From contig CADCET010000002.1 of NCBI GenBank assembly GCA_902800495.1, forward strand, positions 84,018 through 148,017: 64,000 nucleotides of DNA, written 5' to 3'. How positions within the stretch are numbered: position 1 is the stretch's first letter; every line of letters begins with the position of its first letter. The notes below the pieces were generated by a model. It was given only the letters and a program-made list of their open reading frames with translations, searched no databases and was not told the origin of the DNA. The stretch comes from an uncultured Prevotellaceae bacterium. GTDB taxonomy: Bacteria > Bacteroidota > Bacteroidia > Bacteroidales > Bacteroidaceae. Of this stretch, positions 28,001-43,000 are shown piece by piece. Both the position numbers and the translations under genes were made by a program.

Positions 28001-31000
28001 GAAGCAGGGCAGCCAATATGCCAAGATCTCTGGTACTTCACTGACCGCCGCAGCAGCACCGGCGGATCCGGACGACGTTCCTGAAGACATGCAGTGGTAC
28101 CTCAGGCCCAACTTCAATATCGACAGGGAAATGGGCTATCGCTATAAAGGCGAGGAAGGCGAGCAAAGAGATGCCAAAAGCCAGCAGGATACTGAGACAG
28201 ATTACTTTACTCATGGCAAGAACGGCTTTGACCCCTACAACGTTCAGATTCAGAGCCTGACCAATACGAATCGTTACTTCACGGCTGGTACCCAGACCCC
28301 TGCATTGGTCAACGGTGTTTGGGCTGACAAAGGCACGTCGACAGGCGTGACCTTGCAAAACATGATGCAGTATCCGAACGCCAGGAAAACTGCCCAAGGT
28401 TACGACCAGACCACGTTGAACATCACCAACGCCACCTTTATGGTGGTTGACGGCGGCAACGGCAAGATGCGTCTGATGCCCCGCTTTGACCAGACGAAGG
28501 TTGTCACCTCGTTTACGACACTCTCTGGTATCGACAGTGATGCCGGTAAGGGCGACAATGCGAAGCTGACGCTGACCATCGTCCCCAAGGTCGTTCACAA
28601 CTCCGACGAGATTAGCCGAGGCGGCTACTACGTCTTAGCCTCAGACTTCAACCTAAAGAATTCCATCGGCACGGCAGACAAACCCTTCTTGGGCGATATC
28701 GACGGCAAGTTCCGCACACTGACCATCGACAAGCCCTTAGTGGCATACGCTGGTGGAAGCGCTACCATCCACAACGTCATCCTCGACGGCGTGAGCATCG
28801 ACATTACTCGCGGCAATGCCGGAGCCATCGTCGCCACAGCCACTGACTCCACCCGCGTCTATAACTGCGGTATTCTTAGCGGTACTGTGGCAGGAACCGA
28901 CAGCGTCGGCGGCATTGTGGGTGCCCTGCGCGACAAGTCTCGCGTCATCAACTGCTACAGCTATGCCACGATTGCCAACGGCAATCATGTAGGCGGTATT
29001 GTTGGCTTCAACAAAGTGAAGACAACTGCCACCAACCTCAAGACGATGGTGATGAACTGTATGTTCTACGGCGACATCACGGGCGGCAGCACCGTCTCGC
29101 CCGTTTATGGCGGCGAAATCATCGACAACATGAACGGCCTTAATACCTTTAATTACTATGCCTACGACGAGCTGAAGTCGAAGTCCATCAGCAATTACAA
29201 CTGTGCCTTAGCCGTCGAGGAGAAGTACCTGACCCGCTTCGAGATTTATCGTCAATTGCTGAACAGCAACAAGAAGTTAGCCGCCTACTACATTACCGGC
29301 AGTGCCGCCGACACCGCCAAACTGGCCAAGTGGGTACTGGAGACCGCCGACAGAACCATCAGCGACCCCAAGCCCTACCCCATCCTGAAACCACAAGGAC
29401 GCTATCCGTCCATCATCAACTACGATGTAGCCCATGCGCCCACCTTGACGCTTGTCAACGACCGTCCTAAAGAAGACGAGCGCCTGCAAGGCGGCAAGTT
29501 AGGCACGAAGACGCTGTCGGTGACTATCAACCAAGCCCCTCGTGATGGGAGCCCAGGAGCCGATGCCCCTGAAGGTGCGAGTATCACAACTTCCAGTCTC
29601 AGCCTCGCCCGCACCGACAAGGACACGCTCCGCTTCAACTTTAACTACGACAAGGTGCAACTGCCTTATTACAACGATGTTGGCACCAAGAACTACACAG
29701 GGAACAAAGTCGTGACAGGTTGGAAGATAACAGCCATCACTCTTGTCGACGGCGACCCTTATACGTCTGCCAATTATCCGTCATCAGGCATCAAGGACTA
29801 TCCCGACCACAACTATGCCGACCGCAAGAGTTCCAACAAGGACAAATATTCCGTCAGCGGCCGCGTGTTCTCACAAGGAGCCTACTTCGACGTGCCTTAC
29901 GGTGTATCGTCTATCACCATTGAGCCTTATTGGGGTAATGCCGTCTACGTAGCCGATCAGTATATTGATCTTGTGTACAACACAAGCTACTTGGCTAAAT
30001 CCGTCACCCAGTTAGGAAAGCAGTTCCCCAACGAGAAAATCACAATTAACGGTAGCGAACAAAAGGTTTACACTTCTATATCCAGCGCACTTGGTGATGA
30101 GAATATCAACAGTTCTGGCACTGTTTATGACAATGCCATTGTTCTCGTCGGCAACCTGCATAATGCAGATGTTCCCTCAAAAGGAGATGTGGCATTTACG
30201 ATGACGTCGGTAGACCTTGACCGCGACAACGAACCCGACTACAGCTATATCTATAGTCATGATTCGCGAACTACAACGGCCCCCATCCGCTTTGACTTCC
30301 TGAACATACCCGGCACGGCTCAGGCTCAAAAGCCGAATGGTGCCGCTCAGCACCGAAATGCGGCTATCTTCAAGACCAGAGGCTGGTTTGAGATTACCAA
30401 TACCGCATTGATATACCTCTGCCAGATAGAGTATGAGAACTTAGAAGTCAAGAATAATGATGGCCATAAGAAAGTTGATGCCCCCGTCATTTTGCAAGGT
30501 GGCGTTATCGACCAGTTCGTATCTACGCAGTCCTCAAACGTCTCAGGTAAATCCATCTATATTCACGTTGGCGGTAATGTATGGTTCAAGACCTTCGCCA
30601 TGGGTACTCATGGTGATGGTAGCAAAGCAACGCCTCACGTGCCAGTATCAGTAACGGGTGGCGACTACGACAGTTTCTACCTGACGGGCTTCTACAACCC
30701 GAATGCTGGAATCTCTGATGACAATGCCGAGTGTTATATTAGCGGTGGTCGCTTCGGCGAGGTGGCAGGAGGCGGCCAAGAGCAAATTGGTGCTAAAGGA
30801 ACAAAAACAAAAGGTAACATCAGATGGCAAATCTATGAAGCTGATATCGATGAGTTCTATGGTGGTGGTATTAACGATGCCAAGCCTGTTCAAGGCGCCA
30901 TCCAGACCGACATCTTCAACAGCCATGTGGGCCTCTTCTGCGGCGGTCCTAAGTTCGGTAACATGCAAACAGACAAGACGGTGACCACCAACGCCGAAGG

Positions 31001-34000
31001 CTGTGTCTTCGGTAAATACTTCGGTGCCGGTAATGGCGGCAACTCCTACAGCAAGAAGAAATACTTTGATGAGACTAAATACTACTGGGGTACACTTAAT
31101 GGCTACTATACGGGTGATAGAGGTAAGTATTATAACGGCGCTCAGACGGTTGCAGTTCAATCAAAATACGGCATGAAAGGTGCCGGTGTTGCCACCGACT
31201 TCGACTATGAGTTCTTCGTCTGGACAAATGGTACTGCGGGCGTACGCTTCTACGTGAAGTTTGCTTCATTCTCTCTGGCACAATGTAATGATGTCACATC
31301 TAAACTCAAGAACTGTATCGTCAACGAGAACTTCTATGGCGGCGGCAATTTGGGTAATGTGACAGGAACGGCCACCTCTGAGCTTGACGGCTGCACGGTT
31401 CACGGCAATGTGTTCGGCGGCGGTTACTCTGCCACCCTGCCTACAATTCCAGTCAGGGAAAGTGGCTTTACACAGAATCCTGAATACATCAGTGTATCTG
31501 GTATGTTTGCGCCAGGCACTTTCTCTGGCACCGACGATTACGAATGGAAGCATGTCGACAGTTATCCGGGTGAAGGCGGTGCTGGCTTCCAGTCAGAAAC
31601 CATTGACGGAAAAGTGCACAACTACGTCATCACCACGCAAGACCTGAAAGCTTTAGGCAAGGTAGAGCAAACCGACCTGACCATCAAGGGTAACACCGTG
31701 GTCGATGGTAGCGTGTTCGGCGGTGGCGATGAGTCGGCAGTGAACAGCCACGCCAAGGTTGACATTCAGAACACGGCGACAGCGTGCGACACCTGTGGCG
31801 TCGGTTATGTCTATGGCGGCGGCAATGTGGCCGACATCAACGGCGATGCCGAGGTGACGATGAGCGGCGGCAAAGTCAACCACGACGTCTTTGGCGGTGG
31901 TAAGGGTCAGTCGACGGTCGTTGCCGGCGACGTCAAGGTGACTTTCAGCGCCGGCCAGGTATTGGGCGACGTCTACGGCGGCAGTGCCCTCGGTGCTGTG
32001 AACGCTAAGAAGAAGGTCACAGGGAACGTCACCACATTGGAGTACAACACAGGCAAGACGACGACTGTCAACATCAGCGGCGGTACCGTGAGCGGTAACG
32101 TCTTCGGCGGCGGCTTAGGCGAAAAGAGCAGTTCGAGCGATATTGCTGCCCAGAACTACGGCAACACCACGATCAAGATGACCGGCGGTACGGTGAGCAC
32201 AGCCGTCTATGGCGGTGCCAACGTCAACGGCGTGCTGCAAGGCGACGCCGGTGTCACCATCACTGGCGGTACGGTGGGCACAGAACGGACAGGCAGCGAC
32301 CCCGTCAACGATGTCGTCTTCGGCGGCGGTAAGGGTCAGCCCACGCTCGTCTGGGGTAACGACACGGTGAACATCGGTCGGGCAAAGACCGGCAGCGAGA
32401 CTGAGCACGTAGGCACAGCCACCATCCACGGTAACGTCTATGGCGGTTCGGCGTTAGGAAACGTCGGTGCCAGCAAGCCCGCTAACGACCTCGTCTTCGA
32501 CGCCACGAAGAAGACGCTCGTCAATCTGCTGAAGGGTACCATCAACGGTAACGTCTTCGGCGGCGGTCTGGGCAAACAGGAAGTAGAAGCCAAGGATGCT
32601 GTGGGAGACGATCCGGAAGCTCCCGGCTATGTTCCTGCTGTAGAACATGAGGACGCCATCCCTGCCTACGTCGGTGGCGATGTCATGGTGCTGTTAGACG
32701 GTGCCAAGTTAGCCTACGACAGCAGCGAGACGCCTCAGACGGGACAGATTTTCGGCGCCAACAACCTGAACGGAACGCCGAAGGGCCACGTCAAGGTGCA
32801 TGTGAAGCGGACGGTAGACAACCCAAAGCCTTCTAAAACAGCCCGTGACAGCCGTACGACCTACGACGTGACGGCCGTCTATGGCGGTGGCAACCAGGCC
32901 GACTATGTTCCCACGAAGGCCACCGGCACCGATGCTGAGAAGTCGGAAGCCTCTGCCGAGGTGCTGATTGAGGGTTGCGATGATACCAGTATCCAGTATG
33001 TCTATGGCGGCGGCAACGCTGCTGCCGTGCCCGCCACGGATGTCACCATCCTCGGTACCTATATCATCGACCAGGTGTTCGGTGGTGGTAATGGTAAGGG
33101 CGAGGGCAACCCCGGCGCCGATGTCGGTAAATACAACCACGGTGCCGATGACTATGGTACGGGTTATGCAACGACCAAGCTCGTCGGCGGTCACATCCAT
33201 GTGGTCTATGGCGGCAGTAATACCAAAGGTAACGTACGTGGCGGAACGTCGGTGACGATGCCTGAGAAAGATCCTGACTATTCGACAGGCTACGACTGCT
33301 GTAACGAGCGCGACATCAGGGAGATCTACGGTGCCGGTCAGAATGCTGAGCAAGACGGTGCCGTGAAGATGATTATCGGCTGTGTCGACAATATGGACTA
33401 TGTCTATGGCGGTGCAAAGGATGCCAACGTGAAGGGCGGCATTAACCTGACCGTCACCAGCGGCAGCTTCAAGAAGGTGTTCGGTGGTAACGACCAGAGC
33501 GGCACCATCCAAGGCCCCATCACCCTCACCATCGAGGAGACGGGCTGTAAACCGCTAATTATCGAAGAACTGTTCCTCGGTGGCAACGATGCTGCCTACT
33601 CGGTCTTTGGCTACAAGGAAGTGACCAACGCAGAGACAGGCGTGAAGTCATTGGTAGCCAGAACGTCGCTCACTGACGGTGATGCCGTGAATGCGCCGAC
33701 TACCAATTACTCTGAGACACAACTCTACCGCGACCCCATTCTGAACGTGGTTTCCTGCACCAGGATTGGCCGCCTCACAGACCCCAATGACGACTTGGGC
33801 GGTGCCTTCGGTGGCGGTTTCGGTAGCCATGCCACGATGTACGGCAGTCCCACGGTGAACATCAACATGATTCCCGGCAAGTATGCCAATCAGATTGACC
33901 GCGACGGCGTATCTGGTGCCGACGACCCGACCGGCAATATACTTGGCACCATCACCAATGTATATGGCGGCGGTAAGGAGGCCGACGTCCACGGCAACCC

Positions 34001-37000
34001 GACGGTGAACATCTGTACGGAAGAGACCAACGCAGCTACAACAAGCATGGGTGCCGAGATTCCATTGGCTAATCGCGAATCGAAGTCCGTGCTGCCGGCC
34101 ATCATCACTGAGAATGTCTTCGGTGCAGGCAAGGGTTTGGCAGACAACGAAAATTCGGCTCTGGTTCAGGGCAACACCACCATCAATTTTGTCAAGGGAT
34201 CCGTAGCGAAGAGCGTCTACGGCGGCGGTGAGCTGTCGATGGTTCAGGGCGACACCCATATCAACGTCAGCGGCGGCACCATCGGTGCCGAGAACCAGGG
34301 CGGCGATGTCTACGGCAACGTCTATGGCGGCGGCCGTGGCAACACCACCAACGTGCACTCTGGCCTCATCAAGGGCAACACCAACATCAGTATCAGTGGC
34401 GGTACTGTCTACCATAATATATATGGTGGCGGTGCTCACGGTTCGGTGGGCGACTTCACCTACGACACGACCTCCGGACGGCCTACCGCTCTGGCTACCG
34501 AGAACACCGGTAAGGCCACTATCACCATCACCGGCGGCACCATTGGTTACGATGGTCACGAGAACGGTATGGTCTTCGGCTCCTCACGCGGTGAGGTAGG
34601 TGTTCCCGGCGAGATGTGCGACAAGCTGGCTTGGGTCGATGAAACCGATGTCTTGATCGGTACGGAAAACGACGAGACGTCAGGTCCTGCCATCAAGGGG
34701 TCACTCTATGGCAGCGGTGAGAACGGCCACACCTTGCACAATGCCAAAGTAACCATCCAAAGCGGTATGATTGGTATTACCGAAGAGAATCTGGCCGTCG
34801 ATCCCGAAGGTCAGAAAGGTGCCAAATACCCCTATCGCGGCAATGTTTATGGCGGCGGCTGCGGTACTGACAAGTACGACTCCGATAGCAATGGCTCTTT
34901 GGATGCCTACAACCCCCTGAGCGGTATCGTCAAGGGCACGGCCACGGTGACCATCAACGGCGGCCACGTGGTGCGCAATCTCTACGGCGCAGGTGCCATG
35001 GGTTCGGTGGACGGACTGACGACCATCGAGATCAACGACGGCATCATCGGTGCTGAGAACAGCGGCGGCGGCTACGTCTATGCCGCCTCCCGAGGCGACG
35101 ACACATTGGACGACGCAAACCAGGCATACGCCGGCTCCACGGCACTAAACATCAAGGGCGGCACCGTCTGGGGCGACGTCTTCGGCGGCGGCCAGGCCGG
35201 TATAGCCAAGGGCGCCGTGACGGTCAGTCTGACGGGCGGCGAAGTGAAGGGCGACGTCTATGGCGGCGGTGCACTGGCCAAGACCAATATTACGCGCATC
35301 AGTGAAGGCGTCTATCCCGCCACTAATGTAACCCTGAACGGCACCACTATCGAGGGCAACCTCTACGGCGGCGGCTTGGGCAGACTGGCGGTGGCAGGCA
35401 CATCAGGCACACCGGCTGTCTATACTGCAGTTGCTAATGGAACCACTTTAACAGCAGGAAGCACCTATTATACATCAGACGCTGGTGATGGCGAATTCAA
35501 GGCTGTCGGTACTGAAGTTGCTGATGGAACCAATTACTTTGTATTAACTACTCCCGCTGTAGCGGGAGTTGCACCCGTCTCGCCTGTTCCAGCCGATGTC
35601 ATGGGTCCCGTCACGGTGACTGTGTCCAACGGTCTGGCCGCTAACGTCTTCGGCTGCAACAACATCAACGGCGCTCCGCAAAGCACGGTGGCGGTCAACA
35701 TCACGGGTACGGCGGCAGTTGATGGCAGTGCCATCAACAACGTCTATGGCGGCGGCAATCTGGCTGCTTATACCGGCACATCTACTGTTTCAGTATCTGG
35801 TGGTACGATTAACAATGTCTATGGCGGCGGCCTCGGCGCAACGGCTATCGTGACGGGCAACACGTCAGTAGCCATTTCCGGCGGCAAGATAGCCAACGAT
35901 GTCTATGGCGGCGGCAGCGAGGCCGACGTAACGGGCAACGTCGATGTGAGCGTCAGCGGCGGTAAGGTGACACACGATGTCTATGGCGGCGGCGCCTTGG
36001 CCAATACCAATACCGCGAACTGGGATGCTACGACTTCAACAGAGGAATATGTGGACATCACTTCTTCCTTGAAACCATCCTACATCGAGAAAACGGTGAA
36101 TGTGGGAGAATCTGTTGAGGGGCTATACACCTATAACCCCAGCACTAAAACTTACGTAGCCGCCACAGGCACTGCCGTTTCAGGTGTCAGATATTACGAG
36201 ACGATAACATCGGTAGCAGGCTATTACATAAAGCCCGCCAATGACTATATCCCTGCCCCCTCCGCCCAGAAAGAGGAAAATACGACCTACTATATGAGGA
36301 AGGTCGCTGGCACATGGGCTACCGGCAAGAACGGAGAAGGCGGCACCACCTACAAGACCACTGTGAGCCTGACAGGTGGCGCCGTGGGCGATGTCTATGG
36401 CGGAGGTCTTGGCCGCCAGGCCTCGAGTACCGCGGCAGCAGTAGCAGCCAACGTCTATGGCGATGTCAAGGTGACTGTTAACGAAGGCGTTACCGAAGCG
36501 ACCAAAGGCGTTGTGTTCACCCAGCGTACAGAGAATGCAGTGGTTGACGGCATCAGCTATCCTACGACGGTGTCTGGTCGGGTCTTCGGCGGCAACAACC
36601 TCAACGGCACGCCTACGGGCAACGTCACGGTGCATGTCTTTAAGACCAGACAGATTAAGAAGAATACAGACGGTGTTATCCTACCTGGTCATGGCTCCAG
36701 CGACAGACAGAACCCTTACGATATACAGGCCGTTTATGGCGGCGGCAACCAAGCCGACTACATGCCAGCCAGCGGCAAGGCATGTAATGTCATTATCGAA
36801 GGCTGTGACGAGACCAGCATCGAGAAGGTCTATGGAGGCGGCAACTCGGCTTCCGTTCCCACCTCCGATGTGCTCATCAAGGGTGGCTACGATATTGGCT
36901 ACGCCTTCAATGGTGGTAATGGCAGTCAGCCCATCAACGTGAATGGCGTTTGGATAGAGAACAAAGGTGCCATCGTTATCGGCCAGGCCGCCATCGTCTG

Positions 37001-40000
37001 CAAGGGCGGCAAGATTGGTTCCGTCTTTGGTGGCAGCGACGGCAAAGGCAGCGTGGGCGGTTCGTCGGTCGACACCTCTGGCGGCAATTCTAGCGATGAA
37101 GACTACTGTCGCCTGGTCATCACGCGACTCTATGGCGGCGGTAATGCCGGCGATGTCAACGGCAATGTGAATATTATCCTTAGGGCGTGCTCCGACAGCC
37201 CCGTCGAGTATGTTCACGGCGGATCCTATAACGCTCATATCCTTGGTAATGTCACCCTGACCATCACCAGCGGTATTCTGAAGAATGTCTATGGTGGCAA
37301 CGATGCCCGAGGCGGCATACAGGGTAACATCACCGTCAATGTGGAAGAGACAGGTCGCTGTAACCCCATTATCATCCAAAATCTCGTTGGCGGTGGTAAC
37401 ATGGCTCCCTTCCCTGGCACGTACAAAGACGAACATGGAAACGAAGTGCCTTACGGCCCAAGTAATCCTCGACGCAAGATTACGGTGAACGTGAAGTCGG
37501 CCACCCGCATTGACAACATCTATGGCGGCAGTTTCCAGGCTGAGGCCGATGCCGACGTAGAAGTGAACATCAACATGATCAAGGGAGGCTATGCAGGCAG
37601 AAGCACCTATATAGATGATGACCAAAAGCCAATAACTCTCCCCAACGAATTTAAGTATATCCCAAATATAAAGACTGTCTCTGAGGATGTCTCTACCTTC
37701 ACATGCACCATCGACGATGCCATCGGCACCATCGGCAATGTCTATGGCGGCGGAAACCTGGGTCTGGTGAAGGGCGACGCCACTGTCAACATCGGTACAT
37801 CCACCACCGTGCCCATTATCAAGCGCGATGAGCACGGGGATGTGCTTGACATTCATGACCATATTATCAACGTAGCCAGTGGCGAGAACATCACAGCTGA
37901 GATTGCCTACGAAAATAAAACCGTTCTCGGCGCTCATATCAAAGGCGACGTGTACGGTGGTGGCAGAGAGGCCGATGTCACTGGTAACACCATTGTGAAC
38001 ATCTGTGCCAAGGAGATTTCTGGCACCTACAATGCCATTGCCGGAAAAGAAGTCACCATCGACGGCAACGTCTTCGGCGGCGGTAAAGGTGTTGCAAATT
38101 CCTTCACCTGCGAGAAAGCCATGGTGGGAGTTGTCGATGACGGAGCAAAGGTTACTGGCGAAGGCGAATCGGCTACATACACTCTGAAAGAGGGTGGTAC
38201 GACTGTTACTATTGGCAACGGTACGATAGGCGGCTCCGTCTATGGCGGCGGCGAGATTGGCCGAGTAGAAAGAAACACAAAGGTGACCATCGGTATTGGC
38301 GATGGAACAGGCTCGACGAAATCACCTGTTATCGGCGGCGACGTTTACGGTGGCGGACAGGGTGTTGGTACGCATGGCTACTCCGGTCTGGTACGTGGCA
38401 ACAGCACCGTCACCATCGCTGGCGACAGCTGGGTGAAGAAGAGTGTCTATGGTGCCGGCAAGATGGCCTCGTTGGGCAGATTCTGGATTGCAACATCGTC
38501 AGAGTTAGCAGCAACACATAACGTAGAGATAGGTATGCCGTATGGACTGAAGTGTGGTGGAAAGAGTACCGTCACCATCCAAGGCAATGCAGAGATTGGT
38601 CCTGCCGAGCGGATGACGATGCCTACGTTTGATGGAAATGTCTTCGGTGCCGGTAAGGGCGTACTGCCATACGAAGCTTCCGGCGAGCCGGGACGCTATT
38701 ACATGAATAACGGCGTCTATACGTGGGAAAGCTACGCTAATGAAAGCAAAGAGGCCGCTTACCTGAAATATGTTGAAACGCTGGGTATCACCAACAATAC
38801 CGAAGTTACTATCGCCGGCAATGCCTTCGTCAAGGGTTCCGTCTATGGCGGCAGTGAGAACGGCTATGTGCGAGAAGGCACAATCGTTAACATCTCCGGC
38901 GGACAGATTGGCTGGGGCAAAGGAGCCGCTGGACGCTATACTGATGTATGGGGCTCCAGCTATACTCCGTCTGATAATACAGAATTGGAGTGCAACAGCT
39001 GGGCTTACACATCACCCTACGCTCCATACGACAAGAATGCCAATGTTTCGGGTTACGACTCCAAGGGTGGTGCCGTGACGGCTACCGACGGCCACACCTA
39101 CTATGGCAACGTGTTCGGCGGCGGTTCGGGTAAGGACCCGTACAAGGTCGGCAAGTGGCACCGCGAGGCTGGCTCCGTGGGTGGCAACACCGTGGTGAAC
39201 ATCACTGGCGGCCACATCCTGACCTCAGTCTATGGCGGTAACGAGCAGACCGACGTGGACGGCACATGTACGGTGAACTTCGGCGGCACAGCCACCCTCG
39301 GTGTGCCACGCACGCTGAAACAGATTGCCGCTCACCCCGTGACCTGCTACCTCTTCGGCGCAGGCAAGGGCGACCAGCGCGTGCTCTTCAACACCTGGAC
39401 GAACGTCGCGGCAGCAGAAGTGAACATCACCGGCGGCTGGATCTACGGCTCCGTATTCGGCGGCGGTGAGGACGGCCACGTCTTAGGCAACGTGGAAGTG
39501 AACATCAGCGATAACACCAGTGAAACAAGTCATACCAACACGAAGATTGGCACCTGGGGCACCTCTTACGTCGACGGCAACGTCTTCGGCGGTGGCCGCG
39601 GTTTCTCGGGCGAGGCGCTGACGGCAGGCTCTGTGGGCGGCAATGTGGATGTGACCATTACGGGCGGCACCATGCTCGGCTCCATCTACGGCGGCGGCCG
39701 TCTGGCTTCGGTGGGCACATTCTTCGCCAACCCGGAGAGTCCGCTCTATGGTCAGCTGCAGGAAGACGGGACGGGTGAAAGTGCTACTACCCACGGCCAC
39801 ATCACGGTCGACATCAGCGGCGGCACCATCGGCAATAGTGAAGCCACCGGCGACGGTGCCAAGTATAGCGGCAACGTCTTTGGCGGCTGCATGGGTCGTA
39901 TCACGCTTCTCGACAATTCGATTAACCCCATCTGGCCGGAGCTGGCGCAGGCGAAGTTCTCGACAATCAACATCAGCCAACCAGAAGGAAAGACCACTCA

Positions 40001-43000
40001 CATCACACGTAATGTCTATGGTGGTGGTGAGTTCGGTGTTGTACGCGAGAATGCTTTCGTGACCATTGGAGGTACAAGGGCTTTGAATGGCGCTATAACC
40101 CCATCAGGTGCTCCAACTATCGACGGCTACGTCTTTGGCGGTGGTCACGGCAGTGACGACTATCAGCACCCGACCACTGTTGAAGTGCATTGGGGGGGGA
40201 CCGCTCGTTATTTCACCTACACGCCCATGCAGTGGGCAGGCTGCGTAGGTGGCAATACCACGGTCACTCTTGTAAACGGTTCTGTAAAGAGAATCTATGG
40301 CGGTGGTGAGCTGGCCAGTGTGGGTGTGATAGACTATAGCGTGGAAGAGAAGGATGGTGGTGACTTTGACTACAATAATAAGAAGTATTCTTATACCAAT
40401 ATCAAGAAGCACGATAGCCAGACTACCGATGGCAGTACCTTCTATGACTTTGGCCTCAGCTGGCCATACGAGTTCACGTACATCCCCTGCAATCCGGATG
40501 GATTCATAGGCGGTCTTGCTACTGTGAATGTGAACAACGGCACTGTTACCGAATATGTATATGGCGGTGGTCAGGGCAAGGTAGCATTTGGCACCAAAGA
40601 TGGAACTACAGACGACATCACTGAACAACGCTACGTCGAGGCCTTCTGTGCCAACGTCCGTGAGGCCCATGTCACAATAGGAACGGCTGGTGGTTCTGGT
40701 GATACACCTAAGATAGGAACTACGACTACTGGTTCTGTCTATGGCGGTGGCGAAGACGGCCACGTCTATGAGAACGCCAGCGTCACCATCCATCACGGCA
40801 CGGTTACTCACACCGTATTCGGCGGCGGTAAGGGTACAAGCACTTACAGTGCAAACTTGTGGGATCCAAAGACGGGCAGCGTAAAGCCGAATGCAGAAGA
40901 GGTGAGCAGCTGGACGGCCGGCAAGGTCTATGGCAACACCTCTGTCACCATGAACGGTGGCAACGTGGGCTGGTTCATCTATGGTGGCGGCAACATGGCC
41001 TCCGTGGGTAAGGGCAACTATGCCGGTGGCTCGGACGACTACTCTACTGGCGGCTACGGCGAACTGCCTCCGAAGAATAACGATGTCAACGGGCCGCTTT
41101 GGTCGAATACCGATTTCACGGGCAGCGGTCAGGCCACGGTGACTATCCTTGGCGGTACCGTTGGTGCTGGCGATGCAGGCTTCGACCCCACCGACGGCAT
41201 CCCCTACGGTTCTGTCTTTGGCGGCAGCCGTGGTAAGGCAGCTATGTCCGTTACTAACTCTCCCCGCTACAAATACGTTCCCGACTTCTTCATGGGCTAT
41301 GTCAACAAGACGTGCATCAACATTGGCGGCACCTCTAAGACCGCCCGTGCTACAGGAGCTGGTCCTTCTATCTATGGTTCCGTCTATGGCGGTGGTCAGG
41401 ACGGCCATGTGCGCAATAGCACCGAGATAAAGATTTTCAAGGGAAATGTTTCTGGTCAGGACGATGATACCGCAGGCCGTAGCGGCCATGTCTTCGGTGC
41501 CGGTTCGGGTATCGGAAAATACACGGTTAAAGAGACGGTTAATGAGATTGAGGTAGAAAAGCAGTATTGCAACAGCTCTTCCGGCTCCGTAACGTGTACG
41601 ACCGATATTGAAATCTATGGCGAGAATAGTAACAATGAGGAAACCGCAACCACAAGGATTGCCGGCAACATCTATGGCGGTGGTGCCCTGGCCTCTGTTG
41701 GACCTCGCAAGACGGAAGCCTTTAATGAGTTCAACAATACGACAACGGCCTATCCGCGTGCAGCGAACACGGCGCATGGCTCAAAGTCGTATAATAAGGT
41801 GATGATAGACGGTGCCCGTATCGGCGGCAGCGTCTATGGTGCCAGCCGTGGCCCTGGCAGCACCATGTTCCCAGGTTCTTTCTCTGGTATTGGTACTGGC
41901 ACTGGTCAATACGATCCGGCGAAGTTTGCCACCAGTATCTGGACTGAGGTGAACGTGAAAGACGGTACCATCGGCGGCTCTGTCTATGGTGGCGGTGAGA
42001 TGGGGCAGGTCAAGGAGAGCACCGTAGTCAACCTCTCCGGCGGCGACATCACATACGATGCCTTCGGCGGTGGTAAGGGCACGGTCGGTACGTATGCCAT
42101 CGCTGCCGACGTGGGCGGCGGCACCACCGTGGTGCTGAACGAAGGCAAGACGGTTGACGACGCGGGCTGCAGCGTGCAGCGCATCTTCGGCTGTAACGAC
42201 CTCAACGGTACGCCGAGAGGTCACGTGAAGGTGCATGTGCATGCTACAAGGCATAAGGCCAAAACAACGATTGGCGACAAGTATGCCAAATACGGCAATG
42301 TGACGTCATATCGTGTCGACACGCTTTCAACTTATCAAGAAGTAGTGACGCTTGCTTCGACGTTAGGTGTTCCCATCACTTCCTACCAGACAACCCTGAA
42401 CAGTAGTACTGCTACTAAAGCGGAAAAGGAGAAAGCACTCGACGACATGCGAAATGCCGTCTCACTCAAGAAGTATGATGTGGTGGCCGTCTATGGCGGC
42501 GGCAATCTGGCTCCCTTCAAGCCATACGGTCCCAAAGCTGACGGCACTGAAGGCGACTTCAAGCAAACCGAAGAAGAGACCGAGGTCATCATCGACGGCT
42601 GCCAACTGACCAGTATCAAGCAAGTCTATGGCAGCGGCAATGCTGCTGAGGTGCCTTCCTGCCATACTACCGTCTATGGTGCTTACGAGATTGACGAGCT
42701 GTTCGGCGGTGGTAACGGTAAGGACAAATACCAGCTCTCCGACGGCAAATGGTATGAGAACCCAGGTGCCAACGTGGGATATTACAACTATTTCCACTAC
42801 ACCACAGCAGCAGCTGCTGAAACATACGGTGACGGTTCAGAGGGCAACCCCTACAAGGCCATCATCAATACCGATGCCGACGGCGAAGGCGACGTTGGCA
42901 AAGAGAACCGCCGACTTCACTACCTCTACGGTAAAGGTGTAGCCAAGACCGACATCGTAGGTGGCCGCATCCATAATTCTTACGGCGGCAGCAACGAGAA

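Noticed and set aside
40104-41777. Long open frames on the minus strand inside the giant genes (hundreds of codons, for example 40104-41777 and 36681-37937)
   Set aside because: They are mirror images of the Gly/Val/Tyr codon pattern of the plus-strand repeats, have no signal, start context or known domain, and stop where the codon pattern changes.
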